This document shows, piece after piece, positions 36,649 to 44,803 of a stretch of 64,000 nucleotides of DNA. The notes beneath the pieces are model-generated. The model was not told the origin of the DNA. It worked only from the letters and a program-made list of their open reading frames with translations, and did no database searches. Origin of the DNA: DASQMT01 sp963835735 (GTDB lineage: Bacteria > Actinomycetota > Thermoleophilia > Solirubrobacterales > Solirubrobacteraceae); assembly GCA_963835735.1 (NCBI GenBank), contig CAWIGP010000005.1:1-64000 (forward strand), read 5' to 3'. Within the stretch, counting starts at the first letter, position 1. Each line of letters begins with the position of its first letter. The position numbers and the translations under genes were made by a program.

Positions 36649-37733
36649 GCTGGCTGCTCGCGTTCCTCGGCTTCGCGCTGCTGATCATCCTGCACGAGCT
36701 GGGCCATTTCGCCGCGGCCAAGGCGGTCGGGATGCGCGTCGAGCGCTTCTCGCTGTTCTTCCCGCCGCTGCTGGGACGGATCCGGCGCGGCGAGACCGAG
36801 TACGCGATCGGCTCGATCCCGCTCGGCGGCTACGTGAAGATCACCGGGATGAACCCGGCGGAGGAGATCCCGCCGGAGGCCGCCCATCGCGCCTACTTCC
36901 GTCAGCCCGTGTGGAAGCGGGTCTTCGTGATCGGCGCCGGGCCGGCGGTCAACATCGTGCTCGCGCTCGTGCTGCTGACCGCCTACCTGCTGATCTGGGG
37001 CTCGCCGGTGGAGACGGCCACGAACCGCGTCGATGCGCTCGCCAAGGACGGCGCCGCGGCGAACGTGCTGCACGTCGGCGATCGCGTGGTCGCGGTCGAC
37101 GGCAAGCGCGGCGACCCGGAGGTGCTGCGCGACCAGGTCAGCACCCACCGCTGCGCGGGCGAGCAGGTCGACGGCTGCAAGGCGACGACGGCCGCCCGGG
37201 TCACGCTCCTGCGCGACGGGCAGGAGCGGACGGTCTCGATCACGCCGGAGTACAGCGCCAGCATCGGGCGACCGCTGCTCGGCTTCAGCTACGGCGTGAA
37301 TCGGAGCTTCGAGCCGATCGGCGGCCTCGACGACGCGGTCGGCACGAGCCTCGACCAGATGTGGTGGCTCACGCATACAACCGTCGAGACGATCGCCGGC
37401 ATCTTCCAGGCCGACAAGCGCAAGGAGATCTCCGGCGTGGTCGGCTCCTACGAGGCGACGCGGCAGGCGATCACGCTCTCGACCGACCGGGCGGTGTTCC
37501 TGCTCGCGGTGATCTCGCTCTCGCTCGGGATCATCAACCTGTTCCCGTTCCTGCCGCTCGACGGCGGGCACATCTTCTGGGCGGTCGCGGAGAAGGTGCG
37601 CGGCAAGGCGATCCCGTTCAGCGTCATGGAGCGCGCCGGCTTCGTCGGCTTCGCGCTCGTGCTCGCGCTGTTCGTGGTCGGGCTGACCAACGACATCGGC
37701 CGGCTCACCGGCGAGGGCTTCCAGGTCAGGTAG
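36645..37733 (+). CDS. rseP: RseP/S2P-family intramembrane zinc metalloprotease
   Basis: 362 residues. Zn motif HELGH (residues 17-21) inside the first helix, one PDZ domain in the periplasmic/extracellular loop (ALAKDGAAANVLHVGDRVVAVDGKR), and the second active-site motif NLFPFLPLDGGH near the C-terminus. Cleaves anti-sigma factors and signal-peptide remnants in other bacteria. TTG 36645 is chosen for the TTGA overlap with dxr and because it gives the right N-terminus (SWLLAFLGFALLIILHELGH). The dxr-rseP pair is conserved widely. Confidence 0.93.
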   Translation: MSWLLAFLGFALLIILHELGHFAAAKAVGMRVERFSLFFPPLLGRIRRGETEYAIGSIPLGGYVKITGMNPAEEIPPEAAHRAYFRQPVWKRVFVIGAGPAVNIVLALVLLTAYLLIWGSPVETATNRVDALAKDGAAANVLHVGDRVVAVDGKRGDPEVLRDQVSTHRCAGEQVDGCKATTAARVTLLRDGQERTVSITPEYSASIGRPLLGFSYGVNRSFEPIGGLDDAVGTSLDQMWWLTHTTVETIAGIFQADKRKEISGVVGSYEATRQAITLSTDRAVFLLAVISLSLGIINLFPFLPLDGGHIFWAVAEKVRGKAIPFSVMERAGFVGFALVLALFVVGLTNDIGRLTGEGFQVR

Positions 37734-37788
37734 GGTCGCGGCGTGGGCGATCGCCACTTCTGTACGCCGGTCGCTGGGCGCCAGCACC

Positions 37789-39525
37789 ATGACCGAGGCG
37801 TTCCGGCTGACGGTCGAGGACCATCCCGACCGCGTCGCGGTCCGCACCAAGGACGACGAGGTCAGCCTCACCTGGGCGGAGCTGCGTGACCGCGTCGACG
37901 CGCTCGCCGGCGGGCTCGCCCGGCTCGGCGTGCGGCGCGGCGACACCGTCGCGCTGATGCTCGGCAACCGGCCGGAGTTCCACATCGCCGACCTGGCGGC
38001 GATGACGCTGGGCGCGACCCCGTTCTCGGTCTACCAGACGTTCACGCCCGCACAGATCGCCCACGTCGTCGGCGATGCCGGGGCGAAGCTGGCGATCGTC
38101 GAGCAGGCATACCTCGAGCCGTTCATCGCCGCGCGCGCCGAGCTGCCGGCGGTGGAGACCGTGATCGTGGTCGAAGGCGCCGCAGGTCGCGGCACCATCG
38201 GCTGGGACGAGGTCGAGGGCGCCGACCCCGACTTCGACCCCGAGCCGCACTGGCGCGCGACGCAACCCGACGACCTGATCACGCTGATCTACACCTCCGG
38301 CACGACCGGGCCCCCCAAGGGCGTGCAGCTCACGCACCGCAACATCATGGCCATGGGGCGGGTGGCTGACGCGGTCATCCGGTTCCCCGATGGCTCGAGG
38401 GTGATCTCGTGGCTGCCGGCCGCGCACATCGCCGAGCGCAACGCGCACCACTACATCCCGATCATGTTCGGAATGACGGTCACGACGTGCCCGAACCCGC
38501 GCGAGATCATCGCCTATCTGCCCGCGGTCAAGCCGACCTGGTTCTTCGCCGTCCCGCGGATCTTCGAGAAGCTCAAGGCGGGGCTCGAGGGGCATCTGTC
38601 GACCCAGGGCGAGCAGACCGTCGGGTGGCTCACGGCCGCCCGCCGCAAGGTCGAGCTCGAGCAGGCCGGCGAGCCGGTGCCGGACGACGTCGCGGCCACC
38701 GCCGCGGAGGGCGACGAGCAGCTGTTCGCGGGCCTGCGCGCGATGCTCGGGCTCGACCACGCTCTCGCCGTCAACGCCGGGGCCGCGCCCACGCCCCGCG
38801 ACGTGCTCGTGTTCTTCCATGCGATCGGGATCCCGCTCGCCGAGCTGTGGGGGATGTCGGAGACCACCGGCGTCGGCGCCGTCAACCCGCCCGAGCGCGT
38901 GCGGATCGGCACCGTCGGCCCGCCGTCGCTCGGCGTGGAGATGAAGCTGGCCGAGGACGGGGAGCTGCTCGTCCGCGGCGACGTGGTCATGACCGGCTAC
39001 CGCAATCAGCCCGAGAAGACAGCCGAGGCGATCGGCTCCGACGGCTGGCTGAACACCGGCGACATCGCGGAGTTCGACGAGGAAGGCTACGTCCGGATCG
39101 TCGACCGCAAGAAGGAGATCATCATCAACGCGGCCGGCAAGAACATGTCGCCGGCCAACATCGAGTCGACGCTGAAGGGCGCCGGCCCGGTGATCGGCCA
39201 CGTCGCGGTGATCGGCGACGGGCGGCCGTACAACACGGCGCTCGTGGTGCTCGACTCGGACTTCGCGCCCGCGCTCGCGGCGCAGAACGGGATCGAGGGC
39301 CGGACGCTCGAGCAGCTCGCCGACGAGGAGGCGATCGTGGCCGCGGTCCAGGCGGCTGTCGACAAGGGCAATGAAGAGCTGGCACGCGTCGAGCAGATCA
39401 AGAAGTTCACGATCGTGCCCGGCGACTGGGCGCCCGGCGCAGACGAGCTGACGCCGACGATGAAGCTCAAGCGCAAGCCGATCGCCGAGAAGTACGCCGC
39501 CGAGATCGAGGCGATGTACGCCTGA
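37789..39525 (+). CDS. Long-chain acyl-CoA synthetase (AMP-forming)
   Basis: 578 residues, ANL superfamily. Seen: TLIYTSGTTGPPKGVQLTHRN (P-loop), ISWLPAAHIAERN, AELWGMSETTGVGAVNPPE, GELLVRGDVVMTGYRNQPEKTAEAI, DGWLNTGDIAEFDEEGYVRIVDRKKEIIINAAGKNMSPANIE and catalytic Lys in TPTMKLKRKPIAEKY. Activates fatty acids to acyl-CoA. ATG 37789 begins TEAFRLTVEDHPDRVAV. Possibly co-transcribed with the SDR that follows with 4-nt overlap. Confidence 0.92.
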   Translation: MTEAFRLTVEDHPDRVAVRTKDDEVSLTWAELRDRVDALAGGLARLGVRRGDTVALMLGNRPEFHIADLAAMTLGATPFSVYQTFTPAQIAHVVGDAGAKLAIVEQAYLEPFIAARAELPAVETVIVVEGAAGRGTIGWDEVEGADPDFDPEPHWRATQPDDLITLIYTSGTTGPPKGVQLTHRNIMAMGRVADAVIRFPDGSRVISWLPAAHIAERNAHHYIPIMFGMTVTTCPNPREIIAYLPAVKPTWFFAVPRIFEKLKAGLEGHLSTQGEQTVGWLTAARRKVELEQAGEPVPDDVAATAAEGDEQLFAGLRAMLGLDHALAVNAGAAPTPRDVLVFFHAIGIPLAELWGMSETTGVGAVNPPERVRIGTVGPPSLGVEMKLAEDGELLVRGDVVMTGYRNQPEKTAEAIGSDGWLNTGDIAEFDEEGYVRIVDRKKEIIINAAGKNMSPANIESTLKGAGPVIGHVAVIGDGRPYNTALVVLDSDFAPALAAQNGIEGRTLEQLADEEAIVAAVQAAVDKGNEELARVEQIKKFTIVPGDWAPGADELTPTMKLKRKPIAEKYAAEIEAMYA

Positions 39526-40184
39526 GCCGGCTGGCGGTCGTCACCGGTGCCGGCCGCGGCATCGGGCTCGCCGTCGCGCGCGACCTGGCCGCGCGCGGGT
39601 TCACCGTCGTGCAGGGAGCACGCGACCCGGCGGGCGCGCCGCAGATCGCGGGCGACGTGCTGGTGCGGCGGCTCGACGTCACGGACGCCGCCGACATCGC
39701 GCGCCTGGCGGGCGAGCTCGAGCGCGTCGACGTGCTGGTCAACAACGCGGCGATCCTCTACGACACGCGCAATCGTGCCGCCACCGTCGACCTCAACGTC
39801 GTGCGCGAGGCGATGGAGACGAACCTGTACGGCGCCTGGGCGCTGTGCCAGGCGCTCCTGCCGCAGCTGCGTCGCTCCGGGCACGGCCGCATAGTCAACG
39901 TCTCGAGCGGCGCCGGGTCGCTCGCCACGATGGGCGGCGGCACGCCGGCATACCAGGTCTCCAAGGCTGCACTGAACGCGTTCACGCGCACGCTGGCCGG
40001 CGAACTGCGCGGCGACGGGATCCTCGTCAATGCCGTCTGCCCCGGTTGGGTGGCGACCGACATGGGCGGGCCGGCCGGCCGTCCGGTCGAGGAGGGCGCC
40101 GCGAGCGTGGTCTGGGCGGCGCTGCTGCCCGACGGCGGGCCGACCGGCGGCTTCTTTCGCGATGGTGAACCAGTCGCCTGGTGA
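39522..40184 (+). CDS. Short-chain dehydrogenase/reductase, possible CTG start
   Basis: ~220 residues, classical SDR: cofactor motif VVTGAGRGIGLAVARDLAARG at the very N-terminus, NNAAILYDT (NNAG-like), catalytic Ser in INVSSGAGSLATMGGG-like region and YQVSK (YxxxK), then NAVCPGWVATDMGG. No ATG, GTG or TTG precedes the cofactor motif in this frame; the only candidate is CTG 39522, overlapping the acs stop as CTGA. A GTG at 39609 would remove the Rossmann motif. Either a CTG start or an indel near the start. Substrate unknown. Confidence 0.85.
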   Translation: MSRLAVVTGAGRGIGLAVARDLAARGFTVVQGARDPAGAPQIAGDVLVRRLDVTDAADIARLAGELERVDVLVNNAAILYDTRNRAATVDLNVVREAMETNLYGAWALCQALLPQLRRSGHGRIVNVSSGAGSLATMGGGTPAYQVSKAALNAFTRTLAGELRGDGILVNAVCPGWVATDMGGPAGRPVEEGAASVVWAALLPDGGPTGGFFRDGEPVAW

Positions 40185-40199
40185 GGCGGAGGCCTCTTC

Positions 40200-40205
40200 T
40201 AGACT
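40200..40205 (+). promoter_or_regulatory. -10-like TAGACT box ahead of ispG
   Basis: TAGACT 9 nt upstream of the ispG ATG with no Shine-Dalgarno in the 30-bp gap; suggests an independent leaderless transcript. Confidence 0.45.
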
Positions 40206-40214
40206 GCGTCCCGC

Positions 40215-41474
40215 ATGGCCTCGCAGCGACATGTCAACGTCGGCGGCGTCCAGGTCGGCGGTGGCGCGCCGGTCGTCGTGCAGACGATGACCAAGACCGA
40301 GACGGCCAACCTGGCCGCGACGATGGACCAGATCCGCCGCGTCGCCGACGCCGGTGCCGACATCGTGCGCGTCGCCGTGCCGCGCGACAAGGACGTCGAG
40401 GCGCTGCGGACGATCGTGCGCGACTCGCCGATCCCGGTGATCGCCGACATCCACTTCAACCACACGCTGGCCTTGAAGGCGATCGACGCGGGCGCGCACT
40501 GCGTGCGGCTCAACCCGGGCAACATCGGCGGGCCGGAGAAGGTCGCCGAGGTCGCCGACCGCGCGAAGGCGGCCGGCGTGCCGATGCGGATCGGCGTGAA
40601 CTCGGGCTCGCTGCCCAAGCACCTGCACGAGCTCGAGCGCGAGAACTCCGTCGAGGCGCTCGTGACCGCCGGCGTCGAGTTCGTCGGGCTGATGGAGCGG
40701 CTCGACTTCACCGACTTCAAGGTCTCGATCAAGTCGACCAACGTCCCCAACACGATCGCGGCGAACCGGCTGCTGTCCGAGCGGATCCCGTACCCGCTGC
40801 ACCTCGGCATCACCGAGGCGGGTACGAAGTGGTCGGGCTCGTTGAAGAGCGCGGTCGGGCTCGGGACGCTGCTGGCCGACGGGATCGGCGACACGATCCG
40901 GATCTCGCTCTCCACCTTCCATGCGGAGGAGGAGGTCAAGGTCGGCTGGGAGATCCTCAAGGCGCTCAAGCTGCGCGAGCGCGGCCCGGTGCTGATCGCG
41001 TGCCCGACGTGCGGGCGGCTGCAGTTCGACATGGACACGGTCGTCGCGGACATCGAGCGGCGGCTGGAGGCGTACGAGGACCCGGTCGAGGTCGCGGTGC
41101 TCGGCTGCGCGGTCAACGGGATCGGCGAGGCGTCGCACGCGGACTTCGGCATCACCGGCGCCAAGAACGAGGGCCTGATCTTCTCCCGCGGCAAGCCGCT
41201 GAAGAAGGTCCCGCAGGAGCAGCTCGTCGACGAGCTGTTCAAGGAGATCGACAAGTACGCGCAGACCAAGCGGATCGATGTCGACGCCGCCGCGCAGGCC
41301 GCCGGCGCCGAGTGGCTGCAGCGCATCGAGGACGAGAACGCCGGCGAGCTCACGCCCGAGCGGCTGGCCAAGCTCGAGGCCGAAGGAGCGCGCGCCAACG
41401 ACGCCATCGACAAGGCGCTGCGCCTCGACGAGAGCGACTCGCCGACCGCGGGGCGCCGCTTCAGCCGCGCGTAG
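40215..41474 (+). CDS. ispG: 4-hydroxy-3-methylbut-2-en-1-yl diphosphate synthase (flavodoxin)
   Basis: 4Fe-4S enzyme of the MEP pathway converting MEcPP to HMBPP. 419 residues, two-domain bacterial form. Seen: GAPVVVQTMTKTET, PVIADIHFNHTLAL, LNPGNIGG, IGVNSGSLPK, LHLGITEAGTKWSGSLKSA and the cluster ligands in ACPTCGRLQFD and LGCAVNGIGE. The C-terminal ~60 residues (from KYAQTKRIDVDAAAQ) extend beyond the usual end. In many genomes ispG directly follows dxr-rseP; here acs and an SDR intervene. Confidence 0.95.
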   Translation: MASQRHVNVGGVQVGGGAPVVVQTMTKTETANLAATMDQIRRVADAGADIVRVAVPRDKDVEALRTIVRDSPIPVIADIHFNHTLALKAIDAGAHCVRLNPGNIGGPEKVAEVADRAKAAGVPMRIGVNSGSLPKHLHELERENSVEALVTAGVEFVGLMERLDFTDFKVSIKSTNVPNTIAANRLLSERIPYPLHLGITEAGTKWSGSLKSAVGLGTLLADGIGDTIRISLSTFHAEEEVKVGWEILKALKLRERGPVLIACPTCGRLQFDMDTVVADIERRLEAYEDPVEVAVLGCAVNGIGEASHADFGITGAKNEGLIFSRGKPLKKVPQEQLVDELFKEIDKYAQTKRIDVDAAAQAAGAEWLQRIEDENAGELTPERLAKLEAEGARANDAIDKALRLDESDSPTAGRRFSRA

Positions 41475-41508
41475 CGCGTTGTTTGGGGCGAGCGGGTCGC
41501 CGGGTTCG

Positions 41509-41715
41509 CGCGCTCGCGTACTGCGGGCATTGAAGGAGGGCCCGGATTGCGGGCGCACTCGGGGCGCTTTAACCACCGTGGCGGTGGTCAACGCGCCCCG
41601 GATCCGCGGCGCTGAGACTCTGTTGCGCTTTGAAGTCGCATAGCGACCACGAGACGCAACGCAGTCCCGCGGACCGGTCGATCCCGCTTCCTCGATGCCC
41701 GCCGTGCACGAGCGC
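41509..41715. repeat. Intergenic element bounded by ~26-bp inverted repeats
   Basis: The gap 41475-41774 between ispG and adh holds a 207-bp block. Its left end (41509-41533, read on the minus strand AATGCCCGCAGTACGCGAGC) and right end (41689-41715, GATGCCCGCCGTGCACGAGC) are imperfect inverted copies of the repeat found at 23.3-23.8 kb. Inside are nested hairpins: GGGGCGC/GCGCCCC with inner ACCACC/GGTGGT (~41558-41600), and GTTGCG/CGCAAC with inner GTCGC/GCGAC (~41622-41661). No coding capacity seen. Confidence 0.7.
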
Positions 41716-41760
41716 AGAGGCCACGGCGCGGGTCGCGCCGGACGAGGCAGCCGTGTCACC

Positions 41761-41766
41761 TACCCT
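41761..41766 (+). promoter_or_regulatory. -10-like TACCCT box ahead of adh
   Basis: TACCCT 8 nt upstream of ATG 41775; supports that ATG over the in-frame GTG at 41766. Confidence 0.4.
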
Positions 41767-41774
41767 TGGTCGCG

Positions 41775-42821
41775 ATGCGCGCCGCGGTCTTCCATGAGTA
41801 CGGCGGGCCGCTGGCGATCGAGGACGTGCCCGACCCCGCGCCGCCCGCCGACGGCGTCGTGCTCGAGGTCGGCGCGACGGGCATCTGCCGCTCGGACTGG
41901 CACGCGTGGATGGGGCACGACCCCGACGTGTCGCCCCCGCACGTGCCGGGCCACGAGCTGGCCGGGACCGTCGTGGCGGTCGGGCCGGACGTGCGCTCCA
42001 GCGCCGTGCGGGTCGGCGAGCGCGTCACGGTGCCGTTCTGCCTCGGCTGCGGCCGCTGCGCTCCGTGCCGCGCGGGGGAGACGCAGATCTGCGACGACGA
42101 CTACCAGCCCGGGTTCACCGGCTGGGGCTCGTTCGCGCAGTACGTCGCGCTGCCGCACGCCGACCTGAACGTCGTGCGGCTGCCCGAGGCGCTCGGTTTC
42201 GTCGCCGCGGCGTCGCTCGGCTGCCGGTTCATGACCGCATTCGCGGCGATCACCGTGCACGGCCGCCCGGGTGAGGGCGAGTGGGTCGCGATCCACGGCT
42301 GCGGCGGCGTCGGGCTGGCGGCGACGATGATCGCGGTCGCCCAGGGCGCGCGCGTGGCCGCCGTCGACATCGATCCCGCGAAGCTGGCGCTGGCGCGCGA
42401 GCTGGGGGCCGAGGTCGTCCTGGATGCGCGCGACGGCGACGCTGCTGCCGCGGTGCGCGAGGCGACCGGCGGCGGAGCGCACGTGTCGCTCGACGCGCTC
42501 GGCAGCGCGGCGACGTGCGCCGCCTCGGTCGAGTCGCTGCGCAAGCGCGGGCGCCACGTCCAGGTCGGCCTCATGCTCGGCGACGAGCACAGCGTGCCGC
42601 TGCCGATGGGCCGGGTGATCTCGTACGAGCTCGAGCTGGCAGGCGTCCACGGCATGTCGGTGCGGCACTACCCGGCGCTGCTCGACGCGATCGCGGCCGG
42701 GCGGCTCGACCCGGCGCGGCTCGTCGGCACGACCGTGCCGCTGGAGCGCGCGGGCGACGAGCTCGCCGCGATGAGCGGCTTCGCGCGCCACGGCGCGACC
42801 GTGATCACGAGCTTCCGTTGA
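41775..42821 (+). CDS. Zinc-dependent alcohol dehydrogenase (MDR superfamily)
   Basis: 348 residues. Catalytic Zn site: GICRSDWHAWMGH and GHELAGTVVAVG; structural Zn cysteines in CLGCGRCAPCRAGETQIC (four Cys); Rossmann motif HGCGGVGLAATMIAVA. Oxidises or reduces an alcohol/aldehyde with NAD(P); substrate unknown. ATG 41775 preferred (MRAAVFHEYGG). Its stop overlaps the TTG start of the LigD polymerase gene, so it shares an operon with DNA-repair genes, probably without functional link. Confidence 0.9.
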   Translation: MRAAVFHEYGGPLAIEDVPDPAPPADGVVLEVGATGICRSDWHAWMGHDPDVSPPHVPGHELAGTVVAVGPDVRSSAVRVGERVTVPFCLGCGRCAPCRAGETQICDDDYQPGFTGWGSFAQYVALPHADLNVVRLPEALGFVAAASLGCRFMTAFAAITVHGRPGEGEWVAIHGCGGVGLAATMIAVAQGARVAAVDIDPAKLALARELGAEVVLDARDGDAAAAVREATGGGAHVSLDALGSAATCAASVESLRKRGRHVQVGLMLGDEHSVPLPMGRVISYELELAGVHGMSVRHYPALLDAIAAGRLDPARLVGTTVPLERAGDELAAMSGFARHGATVITSFR

Positions 42822-43660
42822 GCGACGCGCTGGAGCTCGAGGTCGGAACGCGGCGCGTGCGCGTCTCGAACCCGGGCAAGCTCTACTTCCCCGAGCGCGG
42901 GATCACGAAGGCCGACGTCGTGCGGTACTTCCTGGCCGTGGGCGACGGCATCCTCGGCGCCGTGCGCGACCGGCCGACGATGCTGGAGCGCTGGCCCGGC
43001 GGGGTGCGCGGCGAGGCGATCTTCCAGCGCCGCGTGGCGACGGGCGTCCCGGACTGGGTCGAGGCGGGCGCGGATGGGATCTATCCGACCGAGCTGGCCG
43101 TCGTCGCCTGGGCGGCGAGCCTCGGGACGCTCCGGTTCCACCCGTCGCCGGTGCGACGCGAGCATCGCGACCGCCCGGACGAGCTGCGGATCGACCTCGA
43201 CCCGCAGCCCGGCACGGCCTTCGCCGACGCCGTCGCCGTCGCCTCCGAGCTGCACGGCCTGCTCGCCGACGCCGGACTGGAGGGGAACCCGAAGACCACC
43301 GGCGGACGCGGGCTCCACGTCACGGTGCCGATCGAGCCCCGCTGGCGCTACGAGGACGTCGCCGCGGCGCAGTCGGCACTGGCCCGCGAGCTGGTGCGGC
43401 GGATGCCGCGCGCGGCGACGATGGAGCGCCGCAAGCCCGACCGCGGCGCGCGCGTCTACGTCGACCACGGCCAATTCCTGATCGCGGCCGCCTACTCGAT
43501 CCGCGCCGTGCCGCGCGCGCTCGTGTCGGCGCCGCTCACCTGGGACGAGCTGGCGGCGGCGGAGCCGGAGGACTTCGACGTGACGACGATGCCCGGCCGG
43601 TTCGAGCGCCTGGGCGACGTCCGCCCGGCGCGCGCCGGCTCGATCGAGGCGCTGCTCTGA
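42818..43660 (+). CDS. LigD-type DNA polymerase/primase domain protein (NHEJ)
   Basis: 280 residues, archaeo-eukaryotic primase fold (PolDom). Seen: VSNPGKLYFPERGITKADVVRYFLAV, TMLERWPGGVRGEAIFQR, LRFHPSPVRREHRDRPDELRIDLDPQPGTAFADAV with the metal-binding DLDP, and GGRGLHVTVPI. Fills ends in non-homologous end joining together with Ku and a ligase. In mycobacteria PolDom, nuclease and ligase form one protein; here they are separate genes and no nuclease or Ku is in the window. TTG 42818 overlaps adh (TTGA) and its stop overlaps the ligase start. Confidence 0.88.
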   Translation: MSDALELEVGTRRVRVSNPGKLYFPERGITKADVVRYFLAVGDGILGAVRDRPTMLERWPGGVRGEAIFQRRVATGVPDWVEAGADGIYPTELAVVAWAASLGTLRFHPSPVRREHRDRPDELRIDLDPQPGTAFADAVAVASELHGLLADAGLEGNPKTTGGRGLHVTVPIEPRWRYEDVAAAQSALARELVRRMPRAATMERRKPDRGARVYVDHGQFLIAAAYSIRAVPRALVSAPLTWDELAAAEPEDFDVTTMPGRFERLGDVRPARAGSIEALL

Positions 43661-44751
43661 TGCGCCTGCCGGTCATGCCGCCGGTCGCGCCGATGCTGGC
43701 CAAGGCGGTGGCCGAGATCCCGCCCGGGCACCTGTACGAGCCGAAGTGGGACGGCTTCCGCTCGATCGTGTTCCGCGACGGCGACGAGGTCGAGATCGGC
43801 AGCCGCAAGGAGCGGCCGATGACGCGCTACTTCCCCGAGCTCGTGGCGGCCGTGAAGCGCAGCCTGCCGCCGCGCTGCGTGCTCGACGGAGAGATCGTCG
43901 TGGCGAGCGCCGACCGCCGCGCGCTCGACTTCTGGTCGCTGCAGCAGCGGATCCACCCGGCGGACAGCCGGGTGCGGCTGCTCGCGGCCGAGACCCCGGC
44001 CGCGTTCGTCGCATTCGACCTGCTCGCGCTCGGAGACGACGACTGGACGCCGCGCCCGTTCGAGCAGCGGCGTGAGGCGCTCGAGCGGGCTCTCGCGGAC
44101 ACCGCGCCGCCGATCCACGTCACGCCGCTCACGCGCGACGAGGCCACCGCGCAGCGCTGGTTCGAGGCGTTCGAGGGCGCCGGGCTCGATGGCGTGATCG
44201 CCAAGCGGGCCGGCGACCACTACCAGCCCGGCAAGCGCGTGATGGCGAAGATCAAGCACGTGCGCACCGCGGACTGCGTGCTCGCCGGCTACCGGGTGCA
44301 CAAGTCCGGGCCCGGCGCGATCGGATCGCTGCTGCTGGGCCTGTACGACGACGGGAGCACGCCGGCGTCGCAGTGGTCGGACATGTTCGGCGGGCTGATG
44401 TCGGTCGGCGTCGTCGGCGCGTTCCCCGCGGCGCGCAGGCGGGAGCTCTTCACCGAGCTGCAGCCGCTCGTCTGCGACTTCGCCGAGCATCCGTGGGGCG
44501 GGCTGGCGGACATGGCCCCAGCGCGCGGCATGGGGAGCCGCTGGAACCCGGACAAGGACCTGTCGTTCGTGCCGCTGCGGCCGGAGCGCGTGCTCGAGGT
44601 CCGCTACGACCACATGGAGGGCACCCGCTTCCGGCATCCGCCGCAGTTCGTCCGCTGGCGCCCGGACCGCGACCCGGCCTCGTGCGGGTTCGCGCAGCTC
44701 GAGACTCCCGTGCGCTTCGACCTCGCCGAAGTGCTCGCGGGACGCGGGTGA
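43660..44751 (+). CDS. ATP-dependent DNA ligase (LigC/LigD-like)
   Basis: 363 residues. Motif I YEPKWDGFRSIVF with adenylated Lys29, motif III-like DGEIVVAS, motif IV GLDGVIAKRAG, motif V VMAKIKHVRTADCVLAGYRVH, then an OB domain ending in EVRYDHMEGTRFRHPPQFVRWRPDRDP. Such small ligases act in NHEJ or backup base-excision repair. ATG 43660 shares a base with the upstream stop. Followed by a perfect hairpin terminator. Confidence 0.92.
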   Translation: MRLPVMPPVAPMLAKAVAEIPPGHLYEPKWDGFRSIVFRDGDEVEIGSRKERPMTRYFPELVAAVKRSLPPRCVLDGEIVVASADRRALDFWSLQQRIHPADSRVRLLAAETPAAFVAFDLLALGDDDWTPRPFEQRREALERALADTAPPIHVTPLTRDEATAQRWFEAFEGAGLDGVIAKRAGDHYQPGKRVMAKIKHVRTADCVLAGYRVHKSGPGAIGSLLLGLYDDGSTPASQWSDMFGGLMSVGVVGAFPAARRRELFTELQPLVCDFAEHPWGGLADMAPARGMGSRWNPDKDLSFVPLRPERVLEVRYDHMEGTRFRHPPQFVRWRPDRDPASCGFAQLETPVRFDLAEVLAGRG

Positions 44752-44759
44752 TGAACCGG

Positions 44760-44788
44760 GCGGTTGCCGGACGTCGTCCGGCAACCGC
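44760..44788. terminator. Bidirectional hairpin between convergent genes
   Basis: Perfect 13-bp stem GCGGTTGCCGGAC / GTCCGGCAACCGC with a 3-nt loop, between the ligase stop and the stop of the minus-strand lyase-like gene. No T-run, but position and strength fit a two-way terminator. Confidence 0.8.
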
Positions 44789-44803
44789 CGCGGTCCTGCC
44801 TGC

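Noticed and set aside
39087..41759. 890-codon minus-strand frame opposite acs, SDR and ispG
   Set aside because: Translation is low-complexity Arg/Asp/Val-rich with no motif, while three recognisable genes occupy the other strand.
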